A stretch of DNA of 34,012 nucleotides from Bacteroidaceae bacterium (GTDB lineage: Bacteria > Bacteroidota > Bacteroidia > Bacteroidales > Bacteroidaceae): assembly GCA_017645655.1 (NCBI GenBank), contig JAGCNZ010000130.1, positions 1 to 34,012 on the forward strand. Direction: 5' to 3'. The translations under genes were made by a program, and so were the position numbers. Below are positions 8,056 through 18,600 of this stretch, in pieces. The notes beneath the pieces were generated by a model. It did not search any database. It saw only the letters and a list, made by a program, of their open reading frames with translations, and was not told where the DNA came from. The first letter of the stretch is position 1; each line of letters opens with the position of its first letter.

Positions 8056-10068
8056 CTAATTTTTTCTCCTAAGAATGACCTTGTCTATCACGAGATCATA
8101 TACGAAACCGTTCTTAGCATCACTCTTACCAGTGTAACCTTCAAGAACAAGCGTCGGATAAGAGAAGCGCATATTCTTATATGAATAGGGGAAATTGAAA
8201 TCCTCGGCTATCGTTATTGTGTCAACTTTCAGGCCATCATAAGTGTTGGTTACCCAAGACGAGTTGGCATCCTTCGCATTTTGTTGGTTGTTGTTGTATG
8301 TAATTTGTGTCCTGAACTTGAACTTGTTGATTGAAGCAAGACTCCTGACATAATTCGTATCTATTTCCGTCGTAGGTACAAATATCGTGTCTGTTTCATC
8401 AAACTCACTGACAATTGTGTCTTTCTTGAAGAATTTGGGTTCTATCTCAGCAGCAGAAGCAATGTCAATGTACCAGTGTGGTACAACAACAAGCTGGATG
8501 TCGTACTTACCACTCATGACTTGAGCATTTGGAACATAGGCATTAGGATTATTACCTATGAGCTTTATTTCTGCCTTAGGCGCATTGGTCGGACCAGGAG
8601 CATCCATGTGGTAGAAATTGCCATTGCTTACTTTTCCATAGAGATCTGTAATTTTGCTGTAGGCCTCATTGGAGAATGAATATCTTCTAGAGCCAACGCC
8701 TACCTTGAACTTAGTGCTCTCTGTATTATAGAATATGCCCATATTCTCTATTTCCACCTCAACGTCGGGTGTATAGAATTCCTTCGGGAAGTTCCACGAG
8801 TTGACTTCGAAGGCAAGACCATTACTCATCTCCACGGGTTCTCCGTCGAAGAGGCTTGTCTTGTCCCAGTCACCCACATTGCGAAGAGTATCACCAAAGG
8901 TATTATACAGATACTCATCTGGACTATTGGCCTTGCCACCATCTCCCTTATACCTCTTGAACATTTCCAGTGTCCACATCTCCTCGCCTCTCTTCGGCTG
9001 CTTGTGGATATTGAAGACAAGGGGCGCAATAAGATCCATCTCAATGCTGGTCTTCTGCAAAGAATCCGGATTCAATCCTTTGATGGTCGTTGGGGAATTA
9101 AGGTCACCTTTGGACTTGTCGTCATAATAATTCGCATAATTGTATGACTCCTTTAACATTTCATATGCAGAATTCCATGCAGCATCGGTAGGCATTATCA
9201 TTACGAATACCGAGTCCTCGTTGTTGATGCGTGCGTGGAAGCATTTTTCTTCCATCTGCCACTTCTCTGCTCCTTCACGAGGAAGATACGTCCTGGATTC
9301 AAACAGACGATTGGATGTGAAATAGACACTATCAACATAGGTCGGGTTACCATTCTCATCAGGCAAACCTTCGATACTGTTGTCAGCAGAGAAATATGTC
9401 GTGTCTTTGCTTACAACATATTTACCAAACTCTGTCTGCGGCTCCCTAAACTTAAGGTACTCGTAGAAATTGTAGCGGAATGGAGCAATGCCTTTGAGAA
9501 CATGCATCACACCATTGGCAGCAGGAATGTTGTATTCTCCGAGAGGAATACCCTCAAGTGCACGACTTGTCTTGTCAAACTCTAGGTTCTTGCCATTAAT
9601 CATCTTAACGGTATCGACCCCTGGTTCAGAGATGTTGTGACGCCAAAGGGCAATGTGATTACCTAGGAACTGCTGCTGAACATTATAACCAGCAACATTA
9701 ACTCCTTCTGCATCAGCATTACTCTCGGTCAACATTTCCATCCACTTAGCGTATTCTTCATCTGTTAACACACTATTATCGGGAACCCAAACCGTATTTA
9801 CCTGTCCACCTGCAAGAATGTCCGCATAAGTATAAGTTGACACTGGATGTGTATTATCTTTGTAATACTTGGCATTACGAACAATCTCGGCGAACTTGCT
9901 GTAATTGGGATTATCCTTTATCATATCCCACAACGTTAGTGTGGTTCCGGCAACAGACTCATCACTATCGTAATGGTCGTCCCATGTGTCGGTACAACTC
10001 GGCACAACCGTCAGAACCGTACCTATGGCAATTGCACCGATGTATCTGTTTATTCTGTTATTAGCCAT
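8056..10068 (-). CDS. Fasciclin (FAS1)-domain surface lipoprotein, 670 aa
   Basis: The N-terminus GAIAIGTVLTVVPSC is a lipoprotein signal with lipid Cys25. Two FAS1-type units are marked by the conserved strand motif: TVWVPDNSVL at about 92-101 and VFVMIMPTDAAWNSAYEML at about 287-305. Each is followed by helices and a NGVMHVLKGI-like segment (about 184-193 in the first). The remaining 270 residues form a beta-rich C-terminal domain that I do not recognise. FAS1 domains usually mediate adhesion or protein-glycan contact. Here the gene lies between SusD (42 nt) and SusC (30 nt), so it probably works as an accessory surface binder for that transporter, comparable to SusE/SusF. The ligand is unknown. 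Confidence 0.8.
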   Translation of the reverse strand: MANNRINRYIGAIAIGTVLTVVPSCTDTWDDHYDSDESVAGTTLTLWDMIKDNPNYSKFAEIVRNAKYYKDNTHPVSTYTYADILAGGQVNTVWVPDNSVLTDEEYAKWMEMLTESNADAEGVNVAGYNVQQQFLGNHIALWRHNISEPGVDTVKMINGKNLEFDKTSRALEGIPLGEYNIPAANGVMHVLKGIAPFRYNFYEYLKFREPQTEFGKYVVSKDTTYFSADNSIEGLPDENGNPTYVDSVYFTSNRLFESRTYLPREGAEKWQMEEKCFHARINNEDSVFVMIMPTDAAWNSAYEMLKESYNYANYYDDKSKGDLNSPTTIKGLNPDSLQKTSIEMDLIAPLVFNIHKQPKRGEEMWTLEMFKRYKGDGGKANSPDEYLYNTFGDTLRNVGDWDKTSLFDGEPVEMSNGLAFEVNSWNFPKEFYTPDVEVEIENMGIFYNTESTKFKVGVGSRRYSFSNEAYSKITDLYGKVSNGNFYHMDAPGPTNAPKAEIKLIGNNPNAYVPNAQVMSGKYDIQLVVVPHWYIDIASAAEIEPKFFKKDTIVSEFDETDTIFVPTTEIDTNYVRSLASINKFKFRTQITYNNNQQNAKDANSSWVTNTYDGLKVDTITIAEDFNFPYSYKNMRFSYPTLVLEGYTGKSDAKNGFVYDLVIDKVILRRKN

Positions 10069-10110
10069 ATTATGTATGTCTTTTATAACTGATTCACTTT
10101 TATAACTCTC

Positions 10111-12081
10111 TTACCGCTCGTACTTAGACTTGTTCCATACAGGATTCTGCTCAATAGCACCATTGGCAGCCTTAACCTCCATGTAGTAAATGGGGCTGTA
10201 CAGGCCATAACGATTCTTGAAACGATTTATCAATGTCGTAGCAAGACCTTGATTTCCTCCAGTTCCCAAGAATTGCGTAACCATTGCGCTCATACCTGTC
10301 TGACCATTAGGAATACCTGGTTCTCTTGGGTCCTCTGGATCAGCAGTCCTGTATGAACAACGTTCTGCCAACCGAACCAAATCAAACCAGCGCTTGCCTT
10401 CACCAAGAAGTTCTATCTGACGCTCATTCATAACACACATAATACCCTCACTGAGAGTAACTGTGACATTATTACCCGCCTTCGGGGTTTGAGCCGTACC
10501 ATAAACATTACCGGGCTTCGTGGCCTCTTGGTCTTGCATGGCATCTGTTGCTGGAATCTTAGAAGGATTCCTATAGTTACAATAAGAACGACGATGAATT
10601 GCATTACAGATAGCTTTCACAGCCTTTAAATTTGCATTACCCAGACAAGCAAGAGCTTCAGCCTTGATAAGCATCACGTCAGTCATACGATAGATAATCC
10701 AATTATTGAATGTCGAAGAAGTGTACGTAAAACTTCTAATCTCGCGACTATTCATTGAACCTTCCATATTTAGTGATCTTCCAGGTATAAAGTGATACTT
10801 CATGCAATAGTAACCAGCCTGAGCTTGTGTAGTGGCAGCATCAGAACTTGTTGACACCTTGTTTTGGCATCCAACCCAAATTCGAGAGTCCCACATTGCA
10901 CCATTATCTCCAGTACCTGTTATACTATTATCATTGTAAAGCTTAGCTATTGCCTCCTTATTAACCATCAAATGCGTTCCATTACCAAACCCATAAAGAG
11001 AGTTAACAATCGTGTTCGAAAGCTCGTCAGACAAACTATACTGCAACTCGAAGATACTCTCCCTACTATTCTTTGATGAGAAAATTGCGGTTTGAGCCTC
11101 CAATTGTGGAACTGTGGCTTGAGCTGCGCCTTCGAAGTTATTCTTTATCATGGCGTAGTTACTGCCTAACCCATAATCAACTGTTTCTGAAGAAGAGGAA
11201 AGTCCTGCGCTCCTTTGCTCTTCAATATTCTGATCGGCAAGAGATTTGAGACTTGCTTCAGCATATTCAATAGCCTTGTTGTAGTCATCAGCAATAGAGT
11301 ATGAAACTTCTTCACCATTAATAACAATAACATCCTTCGTGTTTTTGTCATGTCGACCTTCATGCAGAGACGCACGCCACAGATACATATCTGCCAACAT
11401 GGCGTAGATAGCACAATTGGTAATCATACCCTTTGTGTCACGCTTGTCGCTGAAACGGTTACGTGCCTTACCCTTCACACGCTCACAGTCGAGGATGATA
11501 GAATCCAACACGGCGAGCTGATTGGTGAGAGGGAAAGACTCTACTTCTGAGTCCTTGTTGATTACTTTCGTAGTGTAAGGAACATCCTTGAAAGCGCGAA
11601 TCAAATAGAAATAATTCAAGGCACGAAGGGCTGTCATCTCAGCATGCATCTGAATCCATTCGCCAGATGTAAACTGTTTGTCCCTTTCGAGGACTTCTTC
11701 ACCATGCTGCAAAACCTTGTTACAGTAGTTGATTGTCGTATATACGCCACCCCAGTCGAACACATCCATACTGGAGTCTGGCATACCGTTAACAATCTCA
11801 ATGTAGGTATCACGATTCCCCTGAGCACTATGCTCAACCGAATTCACAGCATATGAGTCAGAACGAAGGTCACCCCAAACTACCAGTTTGGATACGGTTC
11901 TTGCCATTTGTCGGTATGCACCATAACGCACACCTTCTAGGTCGTTCTTGTCCTCCCAGAAGTTTTCTTCTACAACACGATCCTGAGGATAGATAGTCAG
12001 CCAATCCGTGCAGGAAGATGTACCGAGGGCCAAAAGACCCGTGAGGCAAACTGTACGATATATATTTTTTATACTTTTCAT
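10111..12081 (-). CDS. SusD/RagB-family outer-membrane lipoprotein (first pair)
   Basis: The frame opens at 12105 and would overlap SusC, but the ATG at 12081 (MKSIKNIYRTVCLTGLLALG) gives a clean lipoprotein signal with lipobox LGTSSC and a 13-nt gap after the SusC stop. The mature start TDWLTIYPQDRVVEENFW is the classic SusD opening (a predicted helix after xDxL, then EFW). The TPR-like region includes LRALNYFYLIRAFKDVPYTT. The C-terminal signature is MNERQIELLGEGKRWFDLVR. The length of about 656 residues is at the long end for the family. The protein is predicted to sit on the outer membrane as the lid of the SusC encoded just upstream. Confidence 0.93.
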   Translation of the reverse strand: MKSIKNIYRTVCLTGLLALGTSSCTDWLTIYPQDRVVEENFWEDKNDLEGVRYGAYRQMARTVSKLVVWGDLRSDSYAVNSVEHSAQGNRDTYIEIVNGMPDSSMDVFDWGGVYTTINYCNKVLQHGEEVLERDKQFTSGEWIQMHAEMTALRALNYFYLIRAFKDVPYTTKVINKDSEVESFPLTNQLAVLDSIILDCERVKGKARNRFSDKRDTKGMITNCAIYAMLADMYLWRASLHEGRHDKNTKDVIVINGEEVSYSIADDYNKAIEYAEASLKSLADQNIEEQRSAGLSSSSETVDYGLGSNYAMIKNNFEGAAQATVPQLEAQTAIFSSKNSRESIFELQYSLSDELSNTIVNSLYGFGNGTHLMVNKEAIAKLYNDNSITGTGDNGAMWDSRIWVGCQNKVSTSSDAATTQAQAGYYCMKYHFIPGRSLNMEGSMNSREIRSFTYTSSTFNNWIIYRMTDVMLIKAEALACLGNANLKAVKAICNAIHRRSYCNYRNPSKIPATDAMQDQEATKPGNVYGTAQTPKAGNNVTVTLSEGIMCVMNERQIELLGEGKRWFDLVRLAERCSYRTADPEDPREPGIPNGQTGMSAMVTQFLGTGGNQGLATTLINRFKNRYGLYSPIYYMEVKAANGAIEQNPVWNKSKYER

Positions 12082-12094
12082 AGTCGTCACAATT

Positions 12095-15000
12095 TTAGAA
12101 ACCAAGGGTTAAACTACACGTGAATGACTTCGTGCGGGGAGTACGGTTGTTGTCCCTTGATACGGCGAATCCCTGAGGAGAGACGTCGGGGTCAACACCA
12201 GTGTACTTAGTCCAGCACCAAAGGTTGTCCAGAGATGCGTGCAACTTCAGCTGATTAATGTGATACTTCCTAAGCTTCTTAGCATCAAACTCGTAGTTCA
12301 ACTGAACGTACTGCAAACGCAGATAATCACCATTCTCAACGTAGCGGTCACTAGGCAAAGAATTATAACTCTTGTAACCATTGACACTGCTCAGTGCACG
12401 AGGAACAACAGTCTCGTCACCGTTCTTACGCCAACGCCATGTGGTAGCGAAGCTTTGGTTCGTGTTGTTCAGCATGCTCTCCAGATTCATACGAGCCAAA
12501 TTGACAATTTGATTGCCGACGCGGAAATTGAAGCCAACATTCATGGACAACCTACCATAATATATATTAAAGCCGAAGCCACCATTGCACTTTGGATTGG
12601 AGTTACCGAGGTAAACCATATCGTAGCGGTCAATCTGACCGTCATGGTTAATGTCCTCATAGATAGCATCACCGCCTTGGAACTGGTAACGATAGCCTTC
12701 GTTGTAACAGTAGTACATGGGCAGAGGAATACCCTTAGCATCAGTTAACATATTGCCATCTGCATCGAAAGCGATTGGACAAGTATGCACCTCGCCACGT
12801 CGTTCTGCAGCAGCTGCAGTGTTGATGGGATTACCCTGTGCGTCATAGCCAGTTCCCGTGCCCCATTCGAGGCCATGATCTTGAGCATATTGACGAGATA
12901 CTCCGTTTTCATCTGCTTCTGCATAGCCGTAACCAGCAACCGAAGCATTTGTAATGCCGTTGTGATCGTAGTCATATTTATAAACGCCAAGGTAGTGAAG
13001 TCCATAGATAGAACCAAGAGCGTTACCAATCTGTACACGCTGGTTGTAGTTCAGGTTGCCGGGCTGATAGGTCTCAGCACCGTTCAGACTTTCAAGAATA
13101 AGAGGATTCATTTCCTCAACCTCGTTGAAGTTCTGTGCAATATTGCCACGCAATTTCATTGAGAACTTACCAACCTTAAAGATGCGAGAGGTATAGAAGT
13201 TGACCTCCCAACCCTTATTGCGAAGGACACCTGCATTTACCTGTGCCAAATGTGAGAAACCATTAGCACTTGGAATACGAAGATTACCCATCAACAGGTC
13301 TGTTGTCTTATGGTCATATACTTCACCTTCAAAGGTTACTAAATCCTTGAAGAATCCAATATTCCAACCGACATTTAACTTTCTGGTCTTCTCCCAACGA
13401 AGCTGTTCCAAGGAGAGGTTCTCCGGTGTGATGACTTGGTGGCCATTATAATAGCCGTTGGTAGCATACTTGTTATACTGATTGCTGCCAGCACCACCAC
13501 CACCGGTGATACCCCAAGAAGCACGGACTGCAAGCATACTTAACCAGTTCTTACTCCACTTCATAAAGTCCTCGTCAATGATGTTCCAACGGACACCAGC
13601 AGACGGGAAGAATCCATATTTGTGGCTGCGACCGAAACCGGTACTACCGTCCCAGCGAGCAGACGCGTCAACATTGTACTTACTCTTGTAAGAATAGTGA
13701 ACATTGCCATAGAACGTCTGCCATCTCCACTCGTTAGTACCGGAACTTGCAGAACGGAGCAACGCAACAACTGTAGGATCCGTAATGCCATTGGGGACAT
13801 TCCACAAGCCAAGTAACTGAGAGCTACTGCTACCCGTTGCCATTTCGAAACGTACGAGGGCACCCAGACTATGGTCACGATTCTTGAACGCAGAGTAGTA
13901 GCGTAAATCATGGCGAGTAGTAAACTCCAGTGACTTGTATTCGTCGTTACTTACATAGTTACGTTCGTTGGCGGTGAGAGAAGCTGCATTATCGCCACCC
14001 CAAACCCATTCCATGGTCTTGAGTTCACTGGGACAATACTGGTCGTTGCTTGTGTTGTAGATATTGAGCTGCACATCACCAACATAGTTCAGTCGGTGAT
14101 GGTCATCATCCTTACCAAGCAACTTATACTCAACGCTGAACTGCGGAGTAAGGTTGTACTGCTTCTGCTTCCACCAAGCCTTCATAGCACGTGCTACGGG
14201 GTTACCATTCGTAAACATGTCGTTGAGGTCATAGGACGTGTATTTTTGCTTGTCGTAGTTCTGCATCTCAGAAGTGCCACCTGTTTGATATACGGCAGCC
14301 AAAGGAAGCATATTAAAGTAATTGTCCGTACGAACCGGATTGCCGTTTTCGTCCAATCTGTACTCGTAGACACTCATGTTAGGCATTGCATTGTATGCTC
14401 GAGCCAGAATGTCATTACCGTAGTTCTTGTTGTTGGTCGTAAACGCCATATTAATGTTACTCATGAACTTAATACGCTCGCTGACCCAGTAGTCCAATGC
14501 AGTAGTGGTAGTGAAACGGTTAAGAGTCTGTCCAATAATAGAACCTGTACTCTTATCATAGTTGGCACTGATACGGAAAGCTGCCCTATCACCACCACCA
14601 GCAAGAGCAACAGTGAACTTATGCTCCTGACCAAACTGCTGAACCTCTTTCACCCAGTTTGTGTTGTTACTATAGTGAGGATAGATGTAACGCAATTCTG
14701 TATTGTAATCCAACTCAGACATTGACGTATTCTGGTGGTTGGGATTATAGTATGCTTCTTTAAGCATCATAGTATATCCGTCACCATTGAGCATCTCATA
14801 ACCCTCTGGTTGCCATGTGCCCTTAAACTTGTAAGTGAAGTTCACACGTGTGGGACCACGAGAACCACGGCGCAACTTGATTTCAATGACACCGTTAGAG
14901 CCTTTTGCACCCCACTTAGCTGTACTTGACGCATCCTTAAGGACTGTTATTTCCTGGATATCTTCAGGATTGACATTCAGCAGTGTGGAGAATTGCTCCT

Positions 15001-15652
15001 CGTTATCCATCGTTTCGAAGTTGTACTGGTCCTTTGTATCTTCCGGAAGTTCGAAGATGTGGTCGTTGACGACAATCAGAGGCTGAGCATTACCATTAAT
15101 AGTAGAGGTACCGCGCAGGCGCATAGTAGTACCCGAACCGAGGTTACCGGAGTTGGGCACAATGTCGAGACCAGCAATCTGACCTTGCAGTGCCTGGTCA
15201 ACAGACTCGAAAGCAAGACCTTCCATGTCGTCCATCTTGAAGTTCTGGACAGCACCGGCATACTCACGAGCTGGGATTTCAAGACCTGTAGTAGGCGCCA
15301 GTTTCTTACCTGTTACGGTGACCTCTTGAATGGTCTTCGTATTATCTTTCAAAGTAATAGGGAATACGCTTTTTCCACTTCCTATTTTTGCGCGATAAGT
15401 GATATAGCCAATATAGGAAACTTCCAGCGTATTGTTGGGGTCCTTGATATTCATGGTGAAGTTACCATTCATATCAGTAACGGCCTGACTTACGATACGA
15501 TTGTTCTTGTCTATCTCCTTGACGTTTGCGCCAATGATGACATCAATAGCATCAGAGACGGTACCAGAGATACGCCGTTGCTGTGCGTTTGAGGGTAACG
15601 CCATGAGTGCGACCACCCAAAGCAGTAAAAGCTTAATTATATTATTCTTCAT
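12095..15652 (-). CDS. SusC/RagA-family TonB-linked outer-membrane transporter (first pair)
   Basis: The product has 1185 residues. A signal peptide (1-23, PSNA) is followed by a carboxypeptidase-regulatory-like domain (about 26-102: ISGTVSDAIDVIIGANVKE, DMNGNFTM, LEVSYIGYIT). A TonB-box-like IQEVTVTG is at about 108-115. The plug (about 130-262) contains GTTMRLRGTSTINGNAQPLI and LKDASSTAKWGAKGSNGVIE, which are standard SusC/RagA signatures. The barrel ends SFTCSLTLGF with the aromatic C-terminus expected of outer-membrane proteins. The gene begins 12 nt after the large FAS1 gene and is followed by SusD, so the four proteins are probably made together. The transported ligand is unknown. Confidence 0.93.
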   Translation of the reverse strand: MKNNIIKLLLLWVVALMALPSNAQQRRISGTVSDAIDVIIGANVKEIDKNNRIVSQAVTDMNGNFTMNIKDPNNTLEVSYIGYITYRAKIGSGKSVFPITLKDNTKTIQEVTVTGKKLAPTTGLEIPAREYAGAVQNFKMDDMEGLAFESVDQALQGQIAGLDIVPNSGNLGSGTTMRLRGTSTINGNAQPLIVVNDHIFELPEDTKDQYNFETMDNEEQFSTLLNVNPEDIQEITVLKDASSTAKWGAKGSNGVIEIKLRRGSRGPTRVNFTYKFKGTWQPEGYEMLNGDGYTMMLKEAYYNPNHQNTSMSELDYNTELRYIYPHYSNNTNWVKEVQQFGQEHKFTVALAGGGDRAAFRISANYDKSTGSIIGQTLNRFTTTTALDYWVSERIKFMSNINMAFTTNNKNYGNDILARAYNAMPNMSVYEYRLDENGNPVRTDNYFNMLPLAAVYQTGGTSEMQNYDKQKYTSYDLNDMFTNGNPVARAMKAWWKQKQYNLTPQFSVEYKLLGKDDDHHRLNYVGDVQLNIYNTSNDQYCPSELKTMEWVWGGDNAASLTANERNYVSNDEYKSLEFTTRHDLRYYSAFKNRDHSLGALVRFEMATGSSSSQLLGLWNVPNGITDPTVVALLRSASSGTNEWRWQTFYGNVHYSYKSKYNVDASARWDGSTGFGRSHKYGFFPSAGVRWNIIDEDFMKWSKNWLSMLAVRASWGITGGGGAGSNQYNKYATNGYYNGHQVITPENLSLEQLRWEKTRKLNVGWNIGFFKDLVTFEGEVYDHKTTDLLMGNLRIPSANGFSHLAQVNAGVLRNKGWEVNFYTSRIFKVGKFSMKLRGNIAQNFNEVEEMNPLILESLNGAETYQPGNLNYNQRVQIGNALGSIYGLHYLGVYKYDYDHNGITNASVAGYGYAEADENGVSRQYAQDHGLEWGTGTGYDAQGNPINTAAAAERRGEVHTCPIAFDADGNMLTDAKGIPLPMYYCYNEGYRYQFQGGDAIYEDINHDGQIDRYDMVYLGNSNPKCNGGFGFNIYYGRLSMNVGFNFRVGNQIVNLARMNLESMLNNTNQSFATTWRWRKNGDETVVPRALSSVNGYKSYNSLPSDRYVENGDYLRLQYVQLNYEFDAKKLRKYHINQLKLHASLDNLWCWTKYTGVDPDVSPQGFAVSRDNNRTPRTKSFTCSLTLGF

Positions 15653-15664
15653 AGTCGGATGATT

Positions 15665-18600
15665 TTATCGGATAGCGTATCTCTGTAAATATCTCTTAGC
15701 TCTGATGGTAGATTCCCATGTCTTGTCATGCCTGCCATCAATCACCTCAGTATGGTTCAGATAACCATCTATGGAGTGAATCACGGCAGCACTGGAAGAA
15801 TTGATGGTGATACCCTTCATTGCCACATCAACTGGTGTACTGCTACAAGAGATGTCACGTGCCAAAACGTTCTTTTCTCCGACAGTTACGAAAGGAGTTG
15901 CACCCATGCTGTTTCCATTCTTCTTCCATGTCACATCGTCACAGACGCGGAGGTCTGTTCCGTCACCATTGGGCACGCGATCAACATGAAGTTTACAGAA
16001 AAGTTCGAGTTCCTTGTCATAGCTGGATGTTACCATCTCGTTGGGGGCAAGGACGGTTCTGTCTGCAAATACAGAGTTATCGGCGAAGTGATAACGTACG
16101 AAATTGGTCAAGTAGGTAATCTTAGCAGCAATACGGACGCTGTCTTCGTAAGTCTGAAGTGAATCGGTATATTCAATTTCACCATCTGCATCATACTTTA
16201 CGACCCATTCTGTTCCGTCTTCGTTCTCTACCATCACTGGTTTGCAGTGAGTACGGAAATCCTCGCGAATATCTTCCCAAGTGGGCAGACCATCTTCGAT
16301 AGCCGTCATCACAGCATCATTAGTGGGAACAAAGATAGTGTAACGATAGTTATTGAAGAACTGCACGTTGTAGTCCAAACCTTTATCATCAATAAAGATC
16401 TTGAACTTCTTGAGTCCAGCCTCACGCTGTGTCTTGGTAAGGTTTGCATCAACAAGTCCACAGCCTATAATTTCTGTTTCATAGCCATCGGCTGTACAGA
16501 GGTCATAGAAGTTGCTGTATGGAGTTTCGCCACCTACGCCATCCACCTTACCTGCTCTGTCTTCATCATTGGTGAAGTGACTGTACACACTACGATACGT
16601 GGGAACCAACGGTGCGTCAAGGACGAAGGTGTATCCATTGTCCGTTTCATTTGGCTCGACTACGTGGCAGGAGAGAACGCCCGGCGTTTCACTTTCAATA
16701 CCCTGACGTTCGTTCTCGAGTTGGAAGCCACCCTTCAGAGCGATGACATTGTCCTCCTCGTCACGGACAACCTTGATAGCATTGCCGTTCTTAGAGAGGT
16801 AATATTCAGGAAGAGGATCCGAAGTGGGAATACCATAATACTCCTGAGAAGGCAGAGATGTGTTCCCATTACCAGTGTGCGACATGGGGTTGGTTCCGTC
16901 GTGCACGATGGTGTGACTTTCCAGGATGTCCTTCAGGCGGTTTTTCACCTCGTCATTGGTATAGAGGGACGTGCCAGGTATCGGCTGTGTACTGATAGTG
17001 CCAATAGTACCTTTATCTTTATTATAAGGACAATAATAGTTATAGAATTGGAGCTTCACAGGGAAAGAGCCACCGACGAAGGAGAACTTGACGGCACGAG
17101 GTGTGCGGCTCTTCATGCTGGCAGGATCATAATAGTATGCCAGCGCATTGTCGGAAGGCAACAGGAATGTGAACCTACTTTGCATGGCCTTAAGGTAGGC
17201 GTAGTAGTTCAGGTTCATGTAGTCATCATAGATGGCAGACTTCATGATTTTGTTTGACCTACTGATGAATGCAGGCGCAGTAACAGACCTATAGTCTGCA
17301 GGCACGGGCGTGCAACCCATCACATAGACAACGCCATTGCTACAAATCAAAGCGGTATCAAGCTGGTTGATGGCATCCTCTACATTCTCAAACAAAGGCT
17401 CCATTGCATCATCAGTCAGCTTAGACCATTTGCTAGGAACTGAACCGACGAATGTACGCTGCTGGAGGTTGTAGACGAGTTTGTCTATCGTACCGAGAGG
17501 GATGCAGTCAATCTGACGATAGAGGCCTTCGTAGTCACCCTCTGTTGGCGGAACCCATTCAATTGCGTCGGGGTCACCCTCTTTTGCATAGTAGACCTTC
17601 AACAGACGCTGACCGGAACCCTTGGTAAAGTAATGCCACAACTCTTCGTCGCTGGGGACGAAGATAGCAGCCATGTCCTTGCGGACATCAACTTCATCGT
17701 AGTAACCATTCCATCCCGGGTCAAACTTAAGAGCGGGGATACGATCCTTAAGGTCCTTATCGATATCGTCTTGCTTGACAGCGACCAAATAGGGATCGTA
17801 TTTCTGGTAGGTTCCCTTTGGACCTGGCTCGAACTTAGGTATCTCATTATCAGCGTTGGGCCTAACGTACCCTGCCTTTACGGAGAAATTGTTATTGGAA
17901 AAATATCTTTTGGTAAAGATGGAGTCCTCTGCAGGGAAGTCAGGATGAAGCACCCTATATGCTTCGGTGATGCGAGCGCAATAGAAGGGAGCGCTGAAGC
18001 GGTCAAGGATATGGCTGAAGATATTGGTCTTGCCATTTGTTCGAATCACCTCCGCCATATTCGTGAGCGGACAGAGAGGCTTCTCGGTGACATTGACATA
18101 ACCATTCTCGCAGACACCGTCCTTTTCCTTCAGGAGTGCGTCGTAGATATGTACATCGCTTGTATTGCGTTCACGTCCCATGAATAGAGCGAAGTCCTCG
18201 TCCTTCACCGTGTTCCTGGACATGTGCTCAGACGTAAAGTGGAGCATCATGGGCAGGGTGGAGTCGATGGCCAAGTAGATACCATGACCGCCATTTGACG
18301 CACGGAAGCGTGCCCAATAATCCTTTTCCGTAACGGAATAGCTGTAGGGCAGATTGTCGCCCGCCGGATCTTCGGACACCGATGGAAGGAAAGTGATAGA
18401 GTCCGTAGCTTCCACGTCGGTGTAGCGGCGCATATATTCGCCACGGGTGGGAGAGCTAGTTCCAGATGACTGGCTGCTCGCGAGGTTCTCCATCACGATT
18501 GCATTGTTGAGCATGCTGGTGTGAATCAGCAGCTTCTTCTGAGCTTGGCTCAGGTTCTCATAACTTGTGGCATAATGCCAGGGGTTGGCTTCGGGCAGCT